This document shows positions 1-8,345 of a stretch of DNA of 32,471 nt, in pieces; the first letter of the stretch is position 1; each line of letters opens with the position of its first letter. The notes under the pieces were generated by a model. The model ran no database searches. It worked only from the letters and a program-made list of their open reading frames with translations, and had not been told where the DNA came from. Source of the stretch: Dehalococcoidia bacterium (GTDB lineage Bacteria > Chloroflexota > Dehalococcoidia > Dehalococcoidales > UBA1222); contig WRNP01000006.1 in the NCBI GenBank assembly GCA_009776515.1, positions 1 through 32,471 on the forward strand. The letters run 5' to 3'. The position numbers and the translations under genes were made by a program.

Positions 1-122
1 CCCGCCGAGCCGGTGAAGCCTGACAGATAGCGGCGGTTTTCGGCACTGGAAACTAATATCGCCGCCAGTCCTTGCTGCTTGATCTGAGCGCGGAGGCCAG
101 CCAGACGCTTAAGAGTGTTCAT
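1..122 (-). CDS. Xaa-Pro aminopeptidase / M24 family peptidase, N-terminal fragment (runs off the left edge)
   Basis: Reverse-strand translation MNTLKRLAGLRAQIKQQGLAAILVSSAENRRYLSGFTGSAG matches a creatinase-type N-terminus (NRRYLSGFTGS). Start codon at 120-122 overlaps the end of the xer gene. Confidence 0.75.
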   Translation of the reverse strand, partial: MNTLKRLAGLRAQIKQQGLAAILVSSAENRRYLSGFTGSA

Positions 123-1059
123 CGCCTGCCTCCGCTTGGGCCATAGGGTGAGAGGCTAGATAGACCTTGCGGGCTTGAGCCTGGGTCACGTGGGTGTAGA
201 TTTGCGTGGTGGCCAGGTTGGCGTGGCCTAGGAGCTCTTGTACGACCCGGAGGTCGGCGCCACCATCAAGCAGGTGAGTGGCAAAGGTATGGCGCAAGAG
301 GTGAGGGTGCACTTTTTTCTCTAGTCCTGCTGCCGCAGCGTACTTCAAGACAAGTTTTTGTATCCAACGGGGGCTGAGACGTTTCCCCTGATAGTTCAAA
401 AAAAGGGCTGGCTCTGTCTTCGTTTTTTCAAATAGCGGGCGGATTATGTTGAGATAGGTGGAGAGGGCTTGGACGGCGGGATAACCCATAATTACCACGC
501 GCTCTCGGTTGCCTTTGCCCAGAACGCGCAGGGTGCGGCCGTCAAGGTCGGCGCTTAGCTTATCCAGGCCGGCAGCCTCGCTTACGCGCAGACCGGCAGC
601 GTAGATGAGCTCCATGACGGCGCGGTCGCGCAAGCCATGTGGCGTGGAGGAGTCGGGGCAACTTAAGAGGCGGTCCATTTCATCTGCGCTCAGAAAGCTT
701 GGCAGGTGCTTGTCCAATTTGGGTGAGGATGCCTCTTCAATGGGGTTGCGGCTTATCAGCTCTTCGCGTAAGAGATAGCGGTAGAAAGAGCGAATAGCCG
801 AAAGCTTGCGCGATAAGGAGACCTTGGCGACTCCTTGGTCTATAAGGTGGCTGAGATAATCGCGCAATAAACGCTTGTCCACCGCTTCCAGCGAGGCTAC
901 CCCGTGCTGTGTCAGAAATTGGAGAAAGCCCTTTTCGTTATCACCGATGTTTCCTCTGATATCGCTTTTGTAATTGCGTACGGTATAGCGCGAGGCGTGC
1001 CTTTCGGCCTCTAGGTAGATCAGGTAGCGGTCGAGATAGCCATTAAAATTATTTGACAT
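109..1059 (-). CDS. xerC: Tyrosine recombinase XerC/XerD
   Basis: Core-binding domain plus catalytic motifs (GLRVSEAAGL, HPHLLRHTFATHLL, LGHANLATTQIYTHV). The ORF opens at 1197, but MSNNFNGYLDRYLIYLEAER at 1059 is the likely start. Confidence 0.9.
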   Translation of the reverse strand: MSNNFNGYLDRYLIYLEAERHASRYTVRNYKSDIRGNIGDNEKGFLQFLTQHGVASLEAVDKRLLRDYLSHLIDQGVAKVSLSRKLSAIRSFYRYLLREELISRNPIEEASSPKLDKHLPSFLSADEMDRLLSCPDSSTPHGLRDRAVMELIYAAGLRVSEAAGLDKLSADLDGRTLRVLGKGNRERVVIMGYPAVQALSTYLNIIRPLFEKTKTEPALFLNYQGKRLSPRWIQKLVLKYAAAAGLEKKVHPHLLRHTFATHLLDGGADLRVVQELLGHANLATTQIYTHVTQAQARKVYLASHPMAQAEAGDEHS

Positions 1060-1070
1060 AGTGGATCTGG

Positions 1071-3263
1071 CTAACCTTTCTTGCCGACCCGGGCCCTGGA
1101 TGGCTTCTTTGAAGCCGGTCGTGCCTTGCTGGCGGATCGTACTTGTCTGCCCAATGGGGGTGGGGCGTTGTGTTTTCCGCCTCGGCGTTTGCTGCATTCA
1201 TAGCAGCGTACTTGCTTACCTGCCTCCATGAGCAGACCGCCGCACTTTGGGCAAGGCTCCATAAGAGGGCGATAGTTAAGGGCGAACTTATGCTTGGGGA
1301 ATTTATCGCATCCGTAGAACAGCTTGCCTTTTTTACTGTAGCGACCGACAAGCATCCCTTGTTCCGGGCAGCCGGGGCAGGGGACGCCCGTGCTGATGCG
1401 GAATGACTGCCGGAAGATGCAGGTGGGGCACTCCATGTATTTGCCATAGCGCCCGACTTTCACCAGCAGCTTTTCTTTGTTGCACTGGGGGCAGATATCC
1501 TCTGAGACTTCTGGGGCAAGCTCAATCTTCTCAATACTTTCTGAGGCTCTGGAAAGATTATCCTCCAGCGGTCCGTAAAAACCGCGCACCACTCGTACCC
1601 AATCCTCGGCATCGCTGACGATCTTGTCCAGTTCGTCCTCAATGCGTGCGGTATAGTCGATGTTAACGATGTCGCTGAAATTATTGGCCAACAGATCGGT
1701 GACCAACTCCCCAAGCTCAGTCGGCTTGAAAGCACCGGCTTCTTTGATCACGTATTCGCGATCTAAAATAGTGGAGAGGATGGGGGCATAGGTGGAAGGC
1801 CGGCCGATACCGTTTTGTTCCAATATCTTAATAAGAGTAGCCTCGGTGTAGCGGGATGGTGGTTTGGTAAAGCTCTGTGTAGGGGTAAGGCCCAGTAGCG
1901 TGAGCGCCTCGCCCTTAATTAACTTCGGCAGGCTGGCAAGAGGGAGCTTATCATCTTCGTCGTCTTTCTGCTCGGCATAGAGGGCTATGAATCCCGGGAA
2001 GACATTGACCGAACAGGTGGCGTGTAGAAGATAGCGGTTTTTCGCAGTTTTGGGCTTGGCCTCTACGTCAACAGCCGTATTCTCAAAAACCGCCTCTGCC
2101 ATTTGACTGGCGACCATCCTCTGCCAGATAAGTTGATAGAGCCGTAGCTGATCGTTGGTGAGATAGGGCTTGAGGTTGCTGGGCTCGCGATCAATACGGG
2201 TAGGCCGGATGGCCTCATGAGCCTCTTGGGCGCCCTTTACCTTTCGGGCATAGACCCGGGGGCGCTCGGGCAGATACTCAGCGCCATATTTGCTCTTGAT
2301 AAATTCGCGTGTTTCAGCCAAGGCCTCCTTGGCTATGTGAGTGGAGTCGGTGCGCATATAGGTAATCAGACCGACCTCCCCCTCAACCCCGGTGTTTAGT
2401 CCTTCGTAGAGCTGCTGCGCCAGCGCCATGGTTTTTTTGGCGGTAAAATGGTGGCGTCGCCAGGCCTCTTGCTGTAGGGTGCTGGTGATGAAGGGAGGGG
2501 CAGGAGAGCGTTTGGTATTCTTGGTCGTCACCTTGAGAACGGCGTAAGCGGCACTGTCCAGCTCTTCAAGCAGGGCATCTGCCATCTTTTTGTTGGGGAT
2601 GCTTATTTTGCCGCCAGCGGCGAATCCAATCAAGGTGGCCTGGAAATTGGGGCCGGCTCCTTTGGTTTTCTTGAGCTTGGCCTCAATGGTCCAGTATTCC
2701 TGGGGTTTGAAAGCCTCAATTTCACGCTCGCGGTCAACCACGATCTTTACCGCCACCGATTGCACCCTGCCGGCTGAGAGGCCACGTCTGATTTTACGCC
2801 ATAGCAAAGGGCTGATCTGATAACCTACCAACCGGTCCAAGATACGCCTAGCCTGTTGAGCATTAACCATGCGGAGGTTGAGTTCGCGGGGATGGGCAAA
2901 AGCATCTTTGATGGCCGAGGCGGTGATTTCGTGGAAAACGACACGCTTGAAAGACTTAGTGCCTGATTCTGTCAGCTGCGCCAGGTGCCAAGCGATGGCC
3001 TCCCCTTCGCGGTCGGGGTCGGTGGCGAGGTATACAATGCCAGCTTTTGCGGCGGCACCCTTAAGGTCCTTTACCGTTTGGCTCTTGTCGCGTGAGACAA
3101 CATACTTTGGCTCAAAATCGTGCTCTACATCCACTCCGAGGCTACTTTTGGGCAGATCACGCACATGACCCATGGAGGCCTTGATGACATAGCTTGTACC
3201 CAGCATTTTGCTCAAGGTGCGAGCCTTAGCCGGCGATTCAACGATGACTAAGCTTTTCTTCAT
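1071..3263 (-). CDS. topA: DNA topoisomerase I
   Basis: MKKSLVIVESPAKARTLSKML start, DPDREGEAIAWHL, SAGRVQSVAVKI, TYMRTDST, and C-terminal CxxC zinc ribbons. Confidence 0.97.
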   Translation of the reverse strand: MKKSLVIVESPAKARTLSKMLGTSYVIKASMGHVRDLPKSSLGVDVEHDFEPKYVVSRDKSQTVKDLKGAAAKAGIVYLATDPDREGEAIAWHLAQLTESGTKSFKRVVFHEITASAIKDAFAHPRELNLRMVNAQQARRILDRLVGYQISPLLWRKIRRGLSAGRVQSVAVKIVVDREREIEAFKPQEYWTIEAKLKKTKGAGPNFQATLIGFAAGGKISIPNKKMADALLEELDSAAYAVLKVTTKNTKRSPAPPFITSTLQQEAWRRHHFTAKKTMALAQQLYEGLNTGVEGEVGLITYMRTDSTHIAKEALAETREFIKSKYGAEYLPERPRVYARKVKGAQEAHEAIRPTRIDREPSNLKPYLTNDQLRLYQLIWQRMVASQMAEAVFENTAVDVEAKPKTAKNRYLLHATCSVNVFPGFIALYAEQKDDEDDKLPLASLPKLIKGEALTLLGLTPTQSFTKPPSRYTEATLIKILEQNGIGRPSTYAPILSTILDREYVIKEAGAFKPTELGELVTDLLANNFSDIVNIDYTARIEDELDKIVSDAEDWVRVVRGFYGPLEDNLSRASESIEKIELAPEVSEDICPQCNKEKLLVKVGRYGKYMECPTCIFRQSFRISTGVPCPGCPEQGMLVGRYSKKGKLFYGCDKFPKHKFALNYRPLMEPCPKCGGLLMEAGKQVRCYECSKRRGGKHNAPPPLGRQVRSASKARPASKKPSRARVGKKG

Positions 3264-3561
3264 GGTGGTCTTTCTAATCTGTTTTTTCTATTCTAACATG
3301 GGGTACGGAGGGTGGCAACGAAGCCGACAGTTATCCGTTCGCCCCATCCTTGCCAACATGGCTGGTGTCAAATCATGCGGATGGCAGAAGATACCATGAC
3401 GGGCGCATTGTCAGGCATAGCAGCCGGTGTGTTCCCGTTGAACCTGAGGAAATGTGGTATAGTAAGGACCTTGGCAGCCGCAAGGGTCGAGGGAAAGGGG
3501 CTTTAGGAAAAGCATTGCCACTCATTATGCTAAGGACGTTGAACAAGGAATTACAGGAGGC

Positions 3562-5133
3562 ATGGGCGTGAAAAAAACATTAATGCTTGTTGCGACCATC
3601 GCGCTCGCAGTATTTATATTTACAGCTTGTGGTGGCGGCGGGAACGGTGGTACAAGCTCCAGTAGCAGTACTCCGGCGGTTTCAAATAGTAGTGGCGCAA
3701 CATTAGAAACCACTGTTGCGCCAAGCTCTGCCGTCCATACAGAATCGGGGAGTAGCACCCCGCCAGCTTCAATTAACAGCAATAGCACAGCCTCGGGAAC
3801 CACCGTTCCGCCAAGCTCCCTTCGTACTACAAAGCCGTTCGTCAATTCTGACGATGACCCCGCTGATGGCATTTATGTTTCTCCGGGTGGCAATGACGCT
3901 GTGGCAACCGGTTCAATTGACGCGCCGTATAAGAGCATTATCGCGGCTTTGGCAGCTGCGGAGCCTGGCGATACGATAATTCTGCGCGGCGGCCGTTACT
4001 ATGAAGGTGAAAATGTCCGAGTGCGCAGACCTAATATCACCATAAAGTCTGCAAGCGGTGAATGGGCGATCATTGACCTAACTATCTGCAATCCTGGCCA
4101 CGAGGAAGACTCCGGGGTATATTTCGATGTTGATTCGTCAGGCGGTAAGCTGCAAAGCGTCGAAGTCATAGGAGGATATTACGCTGTTTGTCTGGAAACC
4201 AAATGGCGCTGGATGGGTGATGACGATTGGGCGGCGGCGTCCGATATCATCATTGAGGGTTGCGTTTTGCATGACTCACGATACGACGTCGTAAAAATCA
4301 AACCTAATTGTGATAACGTCATCATCCGCAACAACGAAATTTTTAATTCAGGACGGGCAGAAATCGATGAGCCCTACTGGCTCGACGGAGAAGCAAATGC
4401 TGAAGGCATTGATAATGTCAACGGCGACAATATGTTAGTTCAAGACAATTACATTCATGATATCGGCGGAAACGGGATTTACGCTAAAGGCGGGGCAACC
4501 GATGTACTGATTGAAAACAACCACATTGAGCGCATATTCGGTGCCGGGATCATGGTTGGCTTTGATACCAGTCCGGAATGGTTTGATATCACGGTTAACC
4601 CGCGGTATTACGAGAATATTGGTTGCGTTGTACGCAATAACCTGATTATTGATACAGGCTGGGAGGGTATCGGTTTTTATGGTTCCAAGGATGCGCAGGT
4701 TTATAACAACACCTTGGTTAATGTAGATAATGGCGGATTGTATCACAGCGCGATTTACTTTGGGCTGACATATCAGGATTGGGAGCCTTATGCTGGCCGT
4801 CCTGCTAGCATCAACCCGAACATTCATCACAATATTGTATGCCAGCCGGCATCTTTCAGCCGCCAAATGATAGAGATCCGCTATTCAAACGATCTTGGAG
4901 GCATGTCTGCTCTCGACGGCAATCCGGTGATGGGTAACAACTGCTATTATATTATCGGTAACAGCGCATTATTTACGGATCATAGACCGGGAAGCACCTT
5001 GGAAAATATGGGGCTCTCTGACTGGCAAGCTCATATCGGCGGGGATGACGGCTCGATTGAGGTCGACCCCGCCCTTGATGCCGATTATATACCTACTAAC
5101 CCGCAGTGTGCCGGCATGGGGATGGTAAAGTAA
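3562..5133 (+). CDS. Lipoprotein with right-handed parallel beta-helix domain (DUF1565/pectate-lyase-like)
   Basis: Signal peptide with lipobox (FIFTAC|GGG), Ser/Thr-rich linker, then IYVSPGGNDAVATGSIDAPYKSIIAALAAAEPGDTIILRGGRY and repeated N-rich beta-helix rungs. Confidence 0.8.
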   Translation: MGVKKTLMLVATIALAVFIFTACGGGGNGGTSSSSSTPAVSNSSGATLETTVAPSSAVHTESGSSTPPASINSNSTASGTTVPPSSLRTTKPFVNSDDDPADGIYVSPGGNDAVATGSIDAPYKSIIAALAAAEPGDTIILRGGRYYEGENVRVRRPNITIKSASGEWAIIDLTICNPGHEEDSGVYFDVDSSGGKLQSVEVIGGYYAVCLETKWRWMGDDDWAAASDIIIEGCVLHDSRYDVVKIKPNCDNVIIRNNEIFNSGRAEIDEPYWLDGEANAEGIDNVNGDNMLVQDNYIHDIGGNGIYAKGGATDVLIENNHIERIFGAGIMVGFDTSPEWFDITVNPRYYENIGCVVRNNLIIDTGWEGIGFYGSKDAQVYNNTLVNVDNGGLYHSAIYFGLTYQDWEPYAGRPASINPNIHHNIVCQPASFSRQMIEIRYSNDLGGMSALDGNPVMGNNCYYIIGNSALFTDHRPGSTLENMGLSDWQAHIGGDDGSIEVDPALDADYIPTNPQCAGMGMVK

Positions 5134-5439
5134 GGCGACGAAGTATTATTTAAGTAGAAAGAAACACGTTCTGGAAACCCAGTATGGTCACATAGGTTCT
5201 AGCAAATATAGCCAAACGAGATGAAGAAGCAATTTTGTCTGCCCTTACTTTGGCCGTACTCTCTGCCTGCCAGATTGAAACCGCGTAAATGGTAACTATT
5301 ACGGAAACCGCGACCTCAATGATGGCGCTCATTCTTGTTGCTCCGCCCATGCCGGATGATTTCTATATCGTTTATCAATCGTCTGTCGGCGCATTGCTGG
5401 ATACAAAAAATAACGTTCTTGGTGTTAGATCGGGCAATT

Positions 5440-6630
5440 ATGAGTATGTCTTCGCAGACAACTGCAACGATTGGTAAAATTCATGATATCTTGGTGGTCG
5501 GTGCGGGGCCGGTGGGTTGCCGGGTGGCGGCGGAGGTTGCCCGAGCCGGCTACGACGTGGTTATTATGGAGCAGAAGCCCTCGCTGGATAGTCGGATTTG
5601 CTGCACTGCCCTAGTAAGCGATGAGTGCCTGAAACGGTTTGATCTAGCCCCAGAATTGATTGCTAAGTCTTTTGATGGCGCCATGGTCTTCCCCCCGGCG
5701 GGGGAGGCAATATCCGTAAGGCGCGACAGGGTTCAGGCACATGCCCTAGGCCGTCCGGCGCTTGACCGGCGGCTTTACCAAGTGGCGATGGCGCATGGTG
5801 CCCAAGGTCTTTTTGGGGCCCGGGTTACAGCTCTCTTGCCGGATGATGACGGCATCATCGCTAAGGTTTCCAGGGATGGCCTACCAGAGGAGGTCAGGGC
5901 CCGGGCGGCGGTTTTGGCCGCAGGCTTTGGCTCTAGGCTTCCCGGCAGTCTTGGTCTGAAGAGTGCCGCAGACTGGACTATTGGTGTGCAGGCCGAAGCG
6001 GAGATGGCCAAGGATGTGGGGGTTGAGGTTTATGTTGGCCGGACATTCGCACCAGGGTTTTTTGCCTGGCTGGTGCCCGTTGCCCCGAACCGAGCCCATA
6101 TCGGGCTTATGGCGCGCCGTAGGGCAAAAGCCAATTTCGTAAGCTTTTTGGAACGGTTGTGCAACAGTGGCAAAGTGGAGGGAAGTACACCCCCGGATTT
6201 TCGAGGCATTACCTTGGGTCTGCCACCCCGAACTTATGGTGAGCGTTTTCTGGTAGCTGGCGACCTAGCCGGTCAGGTAAAACCTCTCACCGGAGGCGGT
6301 TTGTATTTTGGCTTGCTTTGTGCTGATATCGCCGCGCGTCACTTAACGGCTGCTTTGGGCAAGGATGATCTGTCTGCCAGGGCGCTGGCGGCCTATGAGC
6401 AGGAGTGGCGCGCTCTGCTGGAACGTGAGCTGAGGCTGGGACGGCATGCTCGCCGAGCCTTTGAGCTCCTTGGGGACCGCCAGTTGGGTTTTTTGTTCGG
6501 CCTAGCCAGACGTTACGCTTTGGCTGAACGCTTGGCACGGAGCGATGACATCGGTTTTGATTGGCATGGTGCCGCCCTTAGCCGGGCGTGGTGCCTTTTG
6601 AATCCATTCAATCTTAAGGAGTGTAAGTGA
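5440..6630 (+). CDS. NAD(P)/FAD-dependent oxidoreductase, geranylgeranyl reductase family
   Basis: Rossmann motif ILVVGAGPVGCRVAAEVARAGYDVVIMEQ, then FLVAGDLAGQVKPLTGGGLYFGL. Start set at the ATG before MSMSS; the ORF opens at 5335. Confidence 0.8.
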   Translation: MSMSSQTTATIGKIHDILVVGAGPVGCRVAAEVARAGYDVVIMEQKPSLDSRICCTALVSDECLKRFDLAPELIAKSFDGAMVFPPAGEAISVRRDRVQAHALGRPALDRRLYQVAMAHGAQGLFGARVTALLPDDDGIIAKVSRDGLPEEVRARAAVLAAGFGSRLPGSLGLKSAADWTIGVQAEAEMAKDVGVEVYVGRTFAPGFFAWLVPVAPNRAHIGLMARRRAKANFVSFLERLCNSGKVEGSTPPDFRGITLGLPPRTYGERFLVAGDLAGQVKPLTGGGLYFGLLCADIAARHLTAALGKDDLSARALAAYEQEWRALLERELRLGRHARRAFELLGDRQLGFLFGLARRYALAERLARSDDIGFDWHGAALSRAWCLLNPFNLKECK

Positions 6631-7427
6631 CGGAGCAAGCAGTAACGGTGGAAAGTGCACTGGAAAACTATTTAGCCGATCATCCGGTGGTTGAAGCGAC
6701 GGAACAGGTCGAACTAAAGCGCTTTGAGCAGTGGCTGGGCAAGACCAAAATCCTGGCCGGTCTTAAGCCTTTGGATATGGAGCATTATGCTGGGCGATTT
6801 TCTCCTTCTGACCCGGATGGTAGCCGCAAACTGGAGATCGTGCGGAGATTCTTAGCCTATACCCGTGACCAGGGATGGACGGCAACCAATCTGGGTATTC
6901 ACCTTAAGGCTAAAAAAAGCAAGCCCAAAGTCGGTGGCGTCACGCGTGCCGTGAGGCCCGAGCTGGCGGTGCTTACCCGGCAGGGATATGTTGATCTAGT
7001 GCGGGAACTGGCGGAACTTAAGGTCCAGCGTCCGCAGGTGCTGGAAGAGATTCGCCGCGCTGCTGCCGATAAGGACTTTCGGGAAAATGCCCCGCTCCAG
7101 GCTGCTCGGGAACAACTGGGGCATATTGATGGGCGCATCCAAGAACTTACGGCTACCATCAAATCAGCGAGTATCATCGGTGAAGTGGGGACGGGAGGAG
7201 ATCGCATGGCGGTGGGCGACACCATTATCCTGGTCGAGACGGTGTCTGAGCAGACCCTAGAGTATACCGTTGTCGGTCCCAAGGAGACCAATCCTGCGAA
7301 GGGCAGAATCTCGCATATCTCGCCCATAGGCCGAGCGGTAATTGGGAAATCCTTGGGGGACGTGATTGAGGTTGCCACGCCGGCTGGGAGTCACTGTTAT
7401 CGGATTAAGGGCATACAAAAATGTTAG
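6627..7427 (+). CDS. greA: GreA/GreB-family transcription elongation factor with an extra N-terminal recombinase core-binding-like domain
   Basis: C-terminal part has LTRQGYVDLVRELAEL...DKDFRENAPLQAAREQ...SPIGRAVIGKSLGDVIEVATPAG. GTG start overlaps the preceding stop by 4 bp. Confidence 0.8.
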   Translation: MTEQAVTVESALENYLADHPVVEATEQVELKRFEQWLGKTKILAGLKPLDMEHYAGRFSPSDPDGSRKLEIVRRFLAYTRDQGWTATNLGIHLKAKKSKPKVGGVTRAVRPELAVLTRQGYVDLVRELAELKVQRPQVLEEIRRAAADKDFRENAPLQAAREQLGHIDGRIQELTATIKSASIIGEVGTGGDRMAVGDTIILVETVSEQTLEYTVVGPKETNPAKGRISHISPIGRAVIGKSLGDVIEVATPAGSHCYRIKGIQKC

Positions 7428-7445
7428 ATTTTGCCAATAAATCTA

Positions 7446-7474
7446 TTGACACCGCCCAGCGGCTGAGATAATCT
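7446..7474 (+). promoter_or_regulatory. Sigma-70-type promoter for the DUF4870-like gene
   Basis: TTGACA (7446-7451), 17-nt spacer, TAATCT (7469-7474), followed by GGGAGGG RBS before ATG 7503. Confidence 0.55.
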
Positions 7475-7502
7475 GATGAAAAATAACTTGGGAGGGCAAT
7501 AG

Positions 7503-7820
7503 ATGGCCGGGAATAACGATATCCAGGAAAATACTGCGGGTCTACTTTGTTACTGCCCCGCTAGCATTGGCTTAATTGCCAGCATTGTATTTCTGATCAT
7601 TGATAAGAGAAAGTTTGTGCGCTTTTGCGCTATCCAGTCACTGCTTTTGTATGTCGTGATGATAGTACTTTCGGTGTTCTTGTGGTTGATGCTATTTGTC
7701 GGGATAATTATTACGCTGGCGATGCTTGCCCTTTGGATCATCCTGATGGTTAAGGCTTATCAGCACGAGATGTTCAAGTTGCCGGTGCTGGGGAACCTTG
7801 CTGACCAATGGTCTAATTAA
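7503..7820 (+). CDS. Small membrane protein, DUF4870-like
   Basis: ENTAGLLCYCPASIGLIASIVFLIIDKRKFVRFCAIQSLLLY matches the family pattern (FVRFHAxQSLLL), with several TM helices. Confidence 0.7.
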   Translation: MAGNNDIQENTAGLLCYCPASIGLIASIVFLIIDKRKFVRFCAIQSLLLYVVMIVLSVFLWLMLFVGIIITLAMLALWIILMVKAYQHEMFKLPVLGNLADQWSN

Positions 7821-7839
7821 GGCTGCCACCGTTTGATAG

Positions 7840-7873
7840 ATAGGCCGGTTACCTTCGCAGGTGGCTGGCCTAT
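7840..7873. terminator. Bidirectional hairpin between convergent genes
   Basis: ATAGGCCGGTTACC-TTCGCA-GGTGGCTGGCCTAT: 14-bp stem including three G-U pairs, lying between convergent CDSs ending at 7820 (+) and 7873 (-). Confidence 0.55.
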
Positions 7874-8115
7874 TAAATTATGCCGCCGCCTATAATGAGT
7901 CGTATGGCGGAAATGATGAGCACTATGGAACAGACAATGGTGCCGATAAAGCCCAATACCCGTCCATTATTGCGCTGTACTCCCATCAGGCTTGTCACCA
8001 GACCGATACAGACGAATGGCACCAAGAACCAGTTGAGCCATCCATGGAAAGGAATTATGGCTACAAGCATGAAAACCAAGCTTACCGCTGATATTAGAAA
8101 ACCGATATAGCCCAC
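7873..8115 (-). CDS. Small hypothetical membrane protein (80 aa)
   Basis: ORF with predicted TM segments (MGYIGFLISAVSLVFMLVAIIPFHGWLNWFLVPFVCIGLV...). An 80-aa length gives modest support. Confidence 0.5.
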   Translation of the reverse strand: MGYIGFLISAVSLVFMLVAIIPFHGWLNWFLVPFVCIGLVTSLMGVQRNNGRVLGFIGTIVCSIVLIISAIRLIIGGGII

Positions 8116-8345
8116 AGCCGACTCCTTTGGGTATTGTATGAACTATTATACAGTATGGGCTAGGCCGATCATAGACCAAGCGCACTGGTCGTTTCCGCGC
8201 AAACAATACGTCAAGAGTGCGCGTCGGTGTTGGTAAGTTTTGCGGGATATCTGAGGATATAGTGTGCTGCGGACGGGCATTTATAAATAGACGCTGCTGA
8301 TGCTACAAATCCCCCTTTTGCTGGCGGAGGAAAGCAGGCATTTCG

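Noticed and set aside
1049-1735. Track ORFs in the topA 3' region (1143..1406 +, 1049..1447 -, 1460..1735 -)
   Set aside because: Shadow frames of the strongly supported topA gene.
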